Shown here one piece after another: positions 1 to 4,962 of a DNA stretch of 7,585 nt (the first letter of the stretch is position 1; each line of letters begins with the position of its first letter). The translations under genes and the position numbers were made by a program. The DNA lies in the NCBI GenBank assembly GCA_947453585.1, contig CANGHQ010000079.1, positions 1 to 7,585 on the forward strand, in the 5' to 3' direction. The notes beneath the pieces were generated by a model. The model searched no databases. It was given only the letters and a program-made list of their open reading frames with translations, and was not told the DNA's origin. This DNA comes from Burkholderiales bacterium. Its GTDB lineage: Bacteria > Pseudomonadota > Gammaproteobacteria > Burkholderiales > Burkholderiaceae_C.

Positions 1-1205
1 ACATAGGCCGTGGCTTGCGCAAACAGATCGCTGTTTTCGGCCTGGTTTTCTTCATTACGATTGGTCAGCACCTTTTGTCCTAGCGCGGCCGTACCGGCCT
101 GGCGCAGCTCGCGAGAGCGGTCAAACTCATAACCAGCCACCCAGTCCATGCGGGTATCAGCGAGCGTGGAGCGTTCGTTGTATTGCAGGCCCACGCCGTA
201 GTAGCTGCGGTTGAGGCCCGTCCAGGCGCCATTGGCATTGATGCCAGTGGTGCCCACTTGGTATTGCAGGTTTTCGCGCGTGCCATAGTAGGCGCGGCTG
301 GTAACAAAGCGGTCTTTGTCAATGGTGTAAACCGCCGAGCCGCCAAGCTGATTTTGCGAAATCGTCTTGCGTACGCCAAAGTCTGCCGCCGTCTTGGTGC
401 CGGTCGAGTTCCTGCCCTGCTGCTGCGGGTTGGCCGCCCATTGCGCCGCCGTCAAGCCCAGCGGGTCTTGCGCCAGCGGCATGTCAAACTGGTTGAACAC
501 CAGGTTGACGCGCGTCTGGTCGTTGGTATTGAAGTCAAGTTTGCCGTTGAACTGTTTGCGTTCGGTGCGACTGTTGTCGCGGTAGCCGTCGATGGTGAAA
601 GTGCTGTAGTCGGCCACCAGGCCATAGTCGCCCACGGTGTCAGAGAACTGGTAGTCAGCGCGGTGCAAGCCGTAGTCGCCCACGTAATACTGGTAGTCCA
701 CCAGCGGCACCTTTGAAGCTGGTTTGGTAAACGCCTGGATCACGCCGCCTGAGGCGTTGCCATAGAGCTGCGCCAGCGGCCCGCGCAAGACTTCAATGCG
801 GTCCATGGAGGTCAGGCTGACCGACGAGCCCTGGCCCTGGCCGTCGGGCGTGGAGGCCGGAATACCGTCAATGAGCAGGCGAATGCCGCGAATGCCAAAG
901 GCCGCGCGCGCGCCAAAACCGCGAATCGAGAGCTGCAAATCCTGCGCGTAGTTGCTGCGGTCCAAGATGGTCAGGCCCGGCACCCGCACCAACGACTCCG
1001 ACAGGTTGACTTGGGGTCCGCCATTTTGGATCGTCTCGCGCCCGACGGACTGGATCGCGGCGGGCGCGTCAAAGCTCCGGGCCTGCGCGCGGGAAGCGCT
1101 CACCACCACTTCGTCCAGCGTCTGGGCAAAGCCCGGCGCCAGCAGGCCGGCGAAAAGTGCAATGGCTGCAGCCGCTTGGGGGGTGTGCTTGAAAGGTGAG
1201 GTCAT
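1..1205 (-). CDS. pqqU: TonB-dependent outer-membrane receptor, YncD/PqqU-like (C-terminus off the left edge)
   Basis: This is the first 401 residues of a TonB-gated outer-membrane receptor; the start is at 1205 and the barrel continues past the left edge. An in-frame TAG lies three codons upstream (1212-1214), so the start cannot be further out; no clear Shine-Dalgarno is seen. Residues 1-27 form a signal peptide ending GFA. A TonB-box-like segment, TLDEVVVSASR (29-39), precedes the plug domain (about 46-160), with NLSESLVRVPGL (67-78), NYAQDLQLSIRGFG (85-98), GIRGIRLLIDGIPA (104-117), PDGQGQ (120-125) and EVLRGP...LYGNASGGV (138-155). These segments match my memory of E. coli YncD nearly word for word, and the match continues into the barrel (DPLGLTAAQWAANPQQ, about 247-262; VRKTI, 278-282). 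YncD was renamed PqqU because it imports PQQ. Families differ in ligand, so PQQ is inferred here; the neighbouring propeller dehydrogenase supports it. TonB-receptor identity is near certain, the PQQ ligand likely. Confidence 0.93.
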   Translation of the reverse strand, partial: MTSPFKHTPQAAAAIALFAGLLAPGFAQTLDEVVVSASRAQARSFDAPAAIQSVGRETIQNGGPQVNLSESLVRVPGLTILDRSNYAQDLQLSIRGFGARAAFGIRGIRLLIDGIPASTPDGQGQGSSVSLTSMDRIEVLRGPLAQLYGNASGGVIQAFTKPASKVPLVDYQYYVGDYGLHRADYQFSDTVGDYGLVADYSTFTIDGYRDNSRTERKQFNGKLDFNTNDQTRVNLVFNQFDMPLAQDPLGLTAAQWAANPQQQGRNSTGTKTAADFGVRKTISQNQLGGSAVYTIDKDRFVTSRAYYGTRENLQYQVGTTGINANGAWTGLNRSYYGVGLQYNERSTLADTRMDWVAGYEFDRSRELRQAGTAALGQKVLTNRNEENQAENSDLFAQATAY

Positions 1206-1238
1206 ACGGGTCTAGCGAAGAAGGTGGCAAAGGTGAAT

Positions 1239-1255
1239 GGAACGAAGGGAACGAA
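1239..1255. repeat. 9-bp-period tandem repeat in the receptor leader
   Basis: GGAACGAA occurs at 1239-1246 and again at 1248-1255, separated by one base, and GAATGG flanks the pair on both sides (1235-1240 and 1253-1258). It lies 34-50 bases upstream of the receptor start. Read on the minus strand, the leader is pyrimidine-rich here. It could be a direct-repeat operator, but two copies may be chance. Confidence 0.4.
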
Positions 1256-1300
1256 TGGCGTAAGAGTCGCGCGCTCGGCAATGCCAGCTCAGCCGTGTGT

Positions 1301-1316
1301 GTTTAGTTAATTAAAC
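1301..1316. promoter_or_regulatory. AT-rich imperfect palindrome between cytochrome c and receptor genes
   Basis: GTTTAGTTAATTAAAC is a 16-base palindrome with one mismatched pair, 12 bases past the cytochrome c stop and about 95 bases before the receptor start. A very similar dyad lies at 3019-3032 in front of the dehydrogenase. The minus strand reads TTTAAT here, which resembles a -10 box, but I find no convincing -35 element at the right distance. It may be an operator or part of a promoter for the receptor. Confidence 0.4.
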
Positions 1317-1327
1317 AAAGCCCCAGC

Positions 1328-1642
1328 TCACGGTGCTTCCACCGTAATTTTGACGGCGCTGTACCAAGCCGCCAAGTGGGAAATTTCCGCATCTGTCAGC
1401 GGCTTCGCGATCATGTTCATGACCTCATTCTGCCGTTTGCCGCTGCGGTAATTTCGCAGCTGCTCGTTGAGGTAAATGGCTTGCTGCCCCGCCAGGTTGG
1501 GGGCATTGGGCAGTGTGGCCTGTCCGGTGGGTCCGTGGCACAGGGCACACGCGACTTCTGCTTTGGCCCGGCCCTCGGCAACATCGTTGGCGTGGGCGCT
1601 GAATGCAGCGCAAGCCAGCACGGCAATAATAATTTTGTTCAT
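1328..1642 (-). CDS. Small periplasmic class I cytochrome c (c553/c4-like)
   Basis: A 104-residue precursor with a signal peptide of about 18 residues (MNKIIIAVLACAAFSAHA), leaving a mature monohaem protein of about 86 residues. The haem-binding CALCH motif is at residues 32-36. The distal axial methionine should be M75 or M77, in the segment before the typical C-terminal helix LTDAEISHLAAWYSAV (82-97). Proteins of this class shuttle electrons in the periplasm from dehydrogenases to terminal oxidases. It lies 88 bases downstream of the dehydrogenase on the same strand, so it is the probable electron acceptor for that enzyme; this is inferred from order and family. The reading frame stays open well upstream of 1642, but the ATG at 1642 is chosen because the signal peptide begins there. 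No Shine-Dalgarno is visible, and a terminator T-tract ends only 13 bases before the ATG, suggesting lower or conditional expression compared with the dehydrogenase. Confidence 0.93.
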   Translation of the reverse strand: MNKIIIAVLACAAFSAHANDVAEGRAKAEVACALCHGPTGQATLPNAPNLAGQQAIYLNEQLRNYRSGKRQNEVMNMIAKPLTDAEISHLAAWYSAVKITVEAP

Positions 1643-1655
1643 AGTGGAACTGTAG

Positions 1656-1683
1656 AAAAAAAAGGGGCCCCCGAAAGGGCCCC
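1656..1683 (-). terminator. Strong intrinsic terminator between dehydrogenase and cytochrome c
   Basis: Perfect 7-bp arms GGGGCCC (1664-1670) and GGGCCCC (1677-1683) enclose a 6-base loop. On the minus strand the stem is followed at once by eight Ts (1663-1656), the classic form of a rho-independent terminator acting on transcripts from the dehydrogenase. It sits in the leader of the cytochrome gene, so some read-through or a separate promoter would be needed to express cytochrome and receptor. Confidence 0.85.
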
Positions 1684-1696
1684 GGTGCGAATCCGC

Positions 1697-1718
1697 GTAC
1701 GGGCACCAAGGCCCGTAC
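1697..1718 (-). other. Second hairpin just after the dehydrogenase stop
   Basis: Perfect 8-bp arms GTACGGGC (1697-1704) and GCCCGTAC (1711-1718) with a 6-base loop, starting 13 bases after the dehydrogenase stop. Two more pairs can form if one base bulges. No T-tract follows, so it is not a terminator by itself. It may protect the 3' end of the dehydrogenase message or act with the terminator at 1656-1683. Confidence 0.65.
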
Positions 1719-1730
1719 CGCTGCTCCGAA

Positions 1731-3008
1731 TTACATGCCGGTGTAGCTGATGCGATAGATCGCGCCAGCGTAGTCGTCCGACACCAGGATGGAGCCGTCT
1801 GGCAGGTTGGCCACGTCCACAGGGCGAGCCAAGGCGCGACCAGTTTTCTTGTCCAAGAAGCCGTCTGCAAACACTTCAGCGGGGCCTGCGTTGCCATCGG
1901 CCTTGATTGGCACGAAGTTGATCAGGTAGCCGCTAGGTGTGGTGCGGTTCCATGAACCGTGGGACGCCACAAAAACGCCGCTTTGGTACTTCGCAGGGAA
2001 GGCCTTGCCGGTGTAATGGGTCAGGCCCAATTGCGCTTGGTGGGCGGGGAACTCCACTTGCGGGAAGATCGCGCCTGCGGGCTCTTTCATGTCCTTCAGG
2101 TCTTCTGCAGCAGGAGAACCTGCCACCTTGAAGTGACCGTTGTAATAAGGGAAGCCGAAGTGTTCGCCAGCCTTGGTGAGTTTGTTCAACTCGCCTGGTG
2201 GGATGTCGTCACCCAAACCGTCCACCTGGTTGTCGGTGGTCCAGATGTCACCCTTTGGCCCGATCGTGATGCCGGCTGGGTTGCGCATGCCTTTGGAATA
2301 CACGGTACGGCCGGATCCGTCCAGACCGTTAAAGCGCAGAACGCCACCAATGCCCAAGCCTTCGAACAAGGCGACCTTGTCTGCGGGCTGCACGTTGTAA
2401 GGCTGGCCCATGGTCACAAAAATCTTGCCGTCTTTGTCCACCTTGCAAACGCGACCGGTGTGGTTGAACGATTGCTCTTCGACCGGGATCAGCTTGCCTT
2501 CAGGAACGACCACGCCCACAGCCACGTCCGGGCCTTCGTAGAAGTATTCAGCAGCGGGGAAGTGCAGGATGCGGTTGGATTCGGCAACGACCAAGAAGCC
2601 GTCGGCAGTGAAGCAAACGCCGTTGGGGTTGCTGAATTTGATGGACGGTGCAAACACTTTGACTTCGGTCGCTGCGTCGCCGTTGTTGCGGTTGGTCACC
2701 GCATAGACGTTGGTCTTGCGCGTGCCGACAAACAGCATGTTGGTCGAGGGAGCGACCGCCATGTAGCGGGCGTCAGGCACCACGGCGTACAAGTCGATCT
2801 TGAAGCCTTCGGGCAGCTTGACCTTTTTCAGGTTGGCGCGGATGGCGTCTGCATTCTTTCCTTCCTGGGGGATAGAAGGAATGTTCATGTTGGTGGCGGT
2901 GTTGCCCATGCGCTGCAGGGTCGACAAATTGGCGTCTTGTGCAAAGGCCGAAGCCGCACTGAGCGCTGCTACAGCGACAGCAAGTGATGTGAGTCTGGTG
3001 ATTTTCAC
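1731..3008 (-). CDS. Secreted PQQ-type sorbosone/glucose dehydrogenase-family beta-propeller protein
   Basis: A 425-residue precursor with a Sec signal peptide (residues 1-23, ending SAFA before QDAN), so it acts in the periplasm. The rest is a six-bladed propeller of the soluble glucose/L-sorbosone dehydrogenase type, which oxidises sugars or related alcohols and aldehydes with PQQ. Family landmarks are HTGRVCKVDKDGKIFVTMG (183-201), where His183 fits the catalytic histidine of soluble glucose dehydrogenase; GMRNPAG (240-246), where Arg242-Asn243 fit the substrate/PQQ-contacting pair; an acidic stretch DNQVDGLGDD (259-268), probably calcium-binding; HFGFPYY (283-289); SHGSWNR (349-355); and the last blade RPVDV...PDGSILVSDD (395-412). 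There is no haem motif, so electrons must leave through a separate carrier, probably the adjacent cytochrome c. The start is GTG at 3008, chosen from the signal peptide and the AAGAGG six bases before it. Its GC content looks lower than that of its neighbours. The true substrate is unknown. Confidence 0.92.
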   Translation of the reverse strand: MKITRLTSLAVAVAALSAASAFAQDANLSTLQRMGNTATNMNIPSIPQEGKNADAIRANLKKVKLPEGFKIDLYAVVPDARYMAVAPSTNMLFVGTRKTNVYAVTNRNNGDAATEVKVFAPSIKFSNPNGVCFTADGFLVVAESNRILHFPAAEYFYEGPDVAVGVVVPEGKLIPVEEQSFNHTGRVCKVDKDGKIFVTMGQPYNVQPADKVALFEGLGIGGVLRFNGLDGSGRTVYSKGMRNPAGITIGPKGDIWTTDNQVDGLGDDIPPGELNKLTKAGEHFGFPYYNGHFKVAGSPAAEDLKDMKEPAGAIFPQVEFPAHQAQLGLTHYTGKAFPAKYQSGVFVASHGSWNRTTPSGYLINFVPIKADGNAGPAEVFADGFLDKKTGRALARPVDVANLPDGSILVSDDYAGAIYRISYTGM

Positions 3009-3014
3009 GGTGTT

Positions 3015-3020
3015 CCTCTT
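3015..3020 (-). promoter_or_regulatory. Ribosome binding site of the dehydrogenase gene (fixes a GTG start)
   Basis: The minus strand reads AAGAGG, then six bases, then GTG. This spacing supports the GTG at 3008 as the start codon. The site overlaps one end of the AT-rich dyad at 3019-3032. Confidence 0.75.
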
Positions 3021-3032
3021 TAATTGATTAAA
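3019..3032. promoter_or_regulatory. AT-rich inverted repeat overlapping the dehydrogenase leader
   Basis: TTTAAT-TG-ATTAAA is a perfect inverted repeat with 6-bp arms and a 2-base centre, directly upstream of the ribosome binding site. The minus strand also reads TTTAAT, one mismatch from a -10 box, with a TTGCTG 19 bases upstream, a poor spacing. It resembles the dyad at 1301-1316 before the receptor gene and may be a shared operator. Confidence 0.45.
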
Positions 3033-3045
3033 AGCAGTGTTGGTA

Positions 3046-3074
3046 TGCCCTCAGCAAGGGCAATCATTTGCCCT
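3046..3074. promoter_or_regulatory. Three alternating TGCCCT half-sites upstream of the dehydrogenase
   Basis: TGCCCT (3046-3051), its complement AGGGCA (3057-3062) and TGCCCT again (3069-3074) begin 11 and 12 bases apart, about one helical turn each. The right pair forms a perfect 7-bp-arm inverted repeat, AGGGCAA-TCAT-TTGCCCT (3057-3074). On the minus strand a TTGACT (3087-3082) could be a -35 box; the matching -10 position falls inside the inverted repeat and is poor, which suits a regulated promoter. This is the best operator candidate for the dehydrogenase. The binding protein is unknown; the Rrf2 protein next door is one candidate. Confidence 0.5.
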
Positions 3075-3180
3075 AGGCCTCAGTCAATGTAGTGACGCGG
3101 GAACGCTCGAAGAATGGGGTAAACCCCTAAATCAGGAGGTAATTGCCAAAAATGGCCGTCTATTTTTTCACTGCAAAATC

Positions 3181-3229
3181 AAAAAAAATTCACACCGGGT
3201 GGCGGCACTGCCTCGGCGCTACGCCACCC
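3181..3229 (-). terminator. Intrinsic terminator after the Rrf2 regulator gene
   Basis: Arms GGGTGGCG (3197-3204) and CGCCACCC (3222-3229) pair perfectly over 8 bp with a 17-base loop that can fold further. On the minus strand a run of eight Ts (3188-3181) follows after eight bases. It lies about 20 bases past the Rrf2 stop and should end that transcript, so the dehydrogenase has its own promoter in 3009-3180. Confidence 0.7.
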
Positions 3230-3247
3230 TTTAAGACCCGGACAGCG

Positions 3248-3778
3248 TTAGGCGCGGGCGGGCACCCACTGGCCCAGCGCAAACACCGAATTGGGTGCGC
3301 TGGGGCGGTCCAGGCTTGTGGCGGGCTTTTTCAGGACGCCTTTGTTGCTGGGTTTTCGCTCTTGCACCGCAAAGCCCTTGGCGCGCTGCTCCAGGGCCAG
3401 ACTGCGCAGGCTGATGGTTTGCATGTGCGCCATTAGCGCCGTGTGCAACTGTTCCCATAGCGCCTGTGTCATGTCGGTGGGGCTGCCTGCCGACGCATCG
3501 TCTTCTTGCGGGCCGGGGGTGCTGCCTTCAATGGCGGTGACGATATCGGCCACCGAGATGGTGTCGCCTCGGAAACCCAGGGTGTAGCCGCCGCCGGGCC
3601 CGCGCGTGCTTTCCACCAGGCCGTGCTGGCGCAGCTTGGCAAACACCTGCTCCAGGTAAGACAGCGAAATGCCGTGGCGCAGCGCCAGCTCGCTCAGCGG
3701 CACCGGGCTGTGGCGCTGGCGCAGGGCCAGGTCAATCATGGCGTTGATGGCAAAACGGCCCCGGGTACTTAGTCGCAT
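3248..3778 (-). CDS. Rrf2/IscR-family transcriptional regulator without cysteines
   Basis: A 176-residue DNA-binding regulator. Residues 1-67 are a winged helix-turn-helix very like E. coli IscR: MRLSTRGRFAINAMIDLAL at the start, then ISLSYLEQVFAKLR (37-50) and STRGPGGGYTLG (57-68). IscR holds a [2Fe-2S] cluster through Cys92, Cys98, Cys104 and His107. The matching stretch here (about 85-108, ending TDMTQALW) has none of these, and the whole protein contains no cysteine, so it must sense something else or act without a cofactor. A lysine/arginine- and proline-rich tail follows (about 140-176). The start at 3778 is chosen because AAGGAG ends six bases before it and the IscR-like sequence begins there; an ATG at 3784 abuts the AAGGAG and is unlikely. 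It is divergent from the NhaR-like gene and upstream of the dehydrogenase on the same strand, so it may be autoregulatory and control that operon. Family certain, target inferred. Confidence 0.93.
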   Translation of the reverse strand: MRLSTRGRFAINAMIDLALRQRHSPVPLSELALRHGISLSYLEQVFAKLRQHGLVESTRGPGGGYTLGFRGDTISVADIVTAIEGSTPGPQEDDASAGSPTDMTQALWEQLHTALMAHMQTISLRSLALEQRAKGFAVQERKPSNKGVLKKPATSLDRPSAPNSVFALGQWVPARA

Positions 3779-3784
3779 GTTCAT

Positions 3785-3790
3785 CTCCTT
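3785..3790 (-). promoter_or_regulatory. Ribosome binding site of the Rrf2 gene
   Basis: The minus strand reads AAGGAG followed by ATGAAC and then ATG. The six-base spacing points to the second ATG (3778) as the start. Confidence 0.75.
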
Positions 3791-3803
3791 CAAAAATCAC
3801 AAA

Positions 3804-3841
3804 TAGGGGCGCCAAGTGCGAAGCGCCGTGGCTCACCCCTA
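3804..3841. promoter_or_regulatory. Nested inverted repeat in the Rrf2 leader
   Basis: TAGGGG (3804-3809) and CCCCTA (3836-3841) are inverted and 32 bases apart, about three helical turns. Within them GGCGC (3808-3812) and GCGCC (3823-3827) can form a smaller hairpin; the two overlap by two bases, so they are alternatives or a bulged stem. It ends 13 bases before the Rrf2 ribosome binding site. It could be an RNA leader structure or paired operator half-sites for autoregulation. Confidence 0.4.
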
Positions 3842-3861
3842 AGAACTGCGAATGTAAAAGC

Positions 3862-3912
3862 GTTTATTCTTCGCGTAAATTCGTATTTGCAAGAATTTAA
3901 CTTCGAATAAAC
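3862..3912. promoter_or_regulatory. Large nested dyad in the divergent rrf2-nhaR spacer
   Basis: GTTTATTC (3862-3869) and GAATAAAC (3905-3912) are perfect 8-bp inverted arms. Inside, AAATTC (3877-3882) and GAATTT (3893-3898) form a second inverted repeat with almost the same centre (3887 and 3887.5). CTTCG (3901-3905) and CGAAG (3913-3917) add another small dyad. The block is strikingly AT-rich and lies where both divergent promoters must be. A weak Rrf2 promoter can be drawn on the minus strand (TTTACG, 17 bases, TACATT). This fits the usual pattern of a LysR-type regulator binding the spacer it shares with a divergent gene. Confidence 0.5.
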
Positions 3913-3956
3913 CGAAGTGTTTGTTCGCCACCCCACCTACAGCACGACTCGCCGCC

Positions 3957-4850
3957 ATGAACTTCAAACATTTGCACTATTTCTGGGTGACTGCCAAGGC
4001 CGGCGGTGTGATGCGCGCGGGCGCGCAGTTGCACACCACGCCGCAAACCCTGTCCGGGCAAATCCGCCTGCTTGAAGAAGACCTGGGCCGCAAGCTGTTC
4101 CAAAAAAGCGGCCGCACCATGGAACTGACCGAGGCCGGCCGGCTGGCGCTGGGCTACGCCGACCAGATATTTACCCTGGGCGGTGAGCTGGAAACCGCCG
4201 TGCGCCAGGCCCACGGCGGCCAGCCGGTGCTGGAGTTTCGGGTCGGGGTGGCAGACGCGGTCAACAAATCGGTGGCCTACCGCCTGCTCGAACCCGCGCT
4301 GGGCCTGGAGGTGCCGGTGCGCATGGTGGCCAGTGAGGGCAAGTTTCCTGAGCTGCTGTCGCAATTGGCGCTGAACCGCCTGGACTTGGTGATCGCCGAC
4401 GAACCCATGTCGCGGCGCATCAATGTGCGTGCCTTCAACCATCCGCTGGGGCGCAGCACCATGGCGTTTTTTGCCACGCCGGAATTGGCCGCGCAGTTGC
4501 AGGGCCCGTTTCCCGAATGCCTGAACGCCATGCCGATGTTGATTGCGGGCGCCCAGGCCTCGGTGCGCCAGCAGTTGGAGGCCTGGCTCACGCGCCACAG
4601 CATTGCGCCGCGCATCGTGGGCGAGTTTGACGATGGCGCCTTGATGACCGCCTTTGGCCGCCAAGGCCGGGGCGTGTTCATGGTGCCTAGCGTGATGGAA
4701 GCAGAAACCATGGCGCAATACGGCGTGCAATGCGTGGGGCGCAGCGACGAGCTGGTGGACGAGTTTTTCGCCGTTTCGGTGGAGCGGCGCATCACCCACC
4801 CCTGCGTGGTGGCCATTACGGACGCCGCGCGCGGCCAGTTGTTTGGTTAA
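3957..4850 (+). CDS. nhaR: LysR-family regulator of the NhaR type
   Basis: A 297-residue LysR-type regulator, the usual length for the family. The N-terminal winged helix-turn-helix includes MNFKHLHYFW (1-10), TPQTLSGQIRLLEEDLG (28-44) and LFQKSGRTMELTEAG (47-61). These features, plus YADQIFTL (67-74), VGVADA (96-101), GEFDDGALMTAFG (222-234) and the C-terminal ERRITHP (276-282), track E. coli NhaR closely. NhaR activates the sodium/proton antiporter gene nhaA in response to sodium, and also biofilm genes in E. coli. No antiporter gene is present here, so its target may lie elsewhere or be the divergent rrf2 gene across the dyad-bearing spacer. The ATG at 3957 is chosen because the conserved NFxHLxYF sequence begins there; a TTG 36 bases upstream has no family support. 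No strong Shine-Dalgarno is visible. Confidence 0.9.
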   Translation: MNFKHLHYFWVTAKAGGVMRAGAQLHTTPQTLSGQIRLLEEDLGRKLFQKSGRTMELTEAGRLALGYADQIFTLGGELETAVRQAHGGQPVLEFRVGVADAVNKSVAYRLLEPALGLEVPVRMVASEGKFPELLSQLALNRLDLVIADEPMSRRINVRAFNHPLGRSTMAFFATPELAAQLQGPFPECLNAMPMLIAGAQASVRQQLEAWLTRHSIAPRIVGEFDDGALMTAFGRQGRGVFMVPSVMEAETMAQYGVQCVGRSDELVDEFFAVSVERRITHPCVVAITDAARGQLFG

Positions 4851-4855
4851 TTGCT

Positions 4856-4893
4856 GCGAAATACACCAAAAAACACGGTAATTTCGCCCTTTT
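4856..4893 (+). terminator. Probable terminator after the NhaR-like gene
   Basis: GCGAAAT (4856-4862) and ATTTCGC (4881-4887) are perfect 7-bp arms starting five bases after the stop codon, with a loop that can pair ACC with GGT. Only four Ts follow (4890-4893), so it is a weak intrinsic terminator at best. Confidence 0.5.
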
Positions 4894-4962
4894 GCACCAA
4901 TGGCAAGCCATCCCGGTGAAAATGCAAGCCAATGTGTGCGCTCCGTTGACCCAAGGTTTTTC

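Noticed and set aside
183..716. A 177-codon plus-strand open frame opposite the receptor gene.
   Set aside because: The minus-strand frame here encodes a continuous TonB-receptor sequence; the plus-strand product is Val/Ala-rich and featureless.
1643..1897. Upstream extension of the cytochrome c frame into the dehydrogenase gene.
   Set aside because: It would put about 85 residues before a clear signal peptide and cross two hairpins; the ATG at 1642 is the sensible start.
1959..2987. A 342-codon plus-strand open frame opposite the dehydrogenase gene.
   Set aside because: Antisense to a gene with a signal peptide and conserved propeller motifs; the product shows no recognisable domain.
3134..3436. 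A consensus AGGAGGT on the plus strand (3134-3140) followed by TTG (3143) or ATG (3152), opening a small frame to 3436.
   Set aside because: The spacing to either start is poor (3 or 12 bases), two thirds of the frame is antisense to the Rrf2 gene and runs through its terminator, and the product looks like no known protein. Conservation of the first 30 codons in relatives would reopen it.
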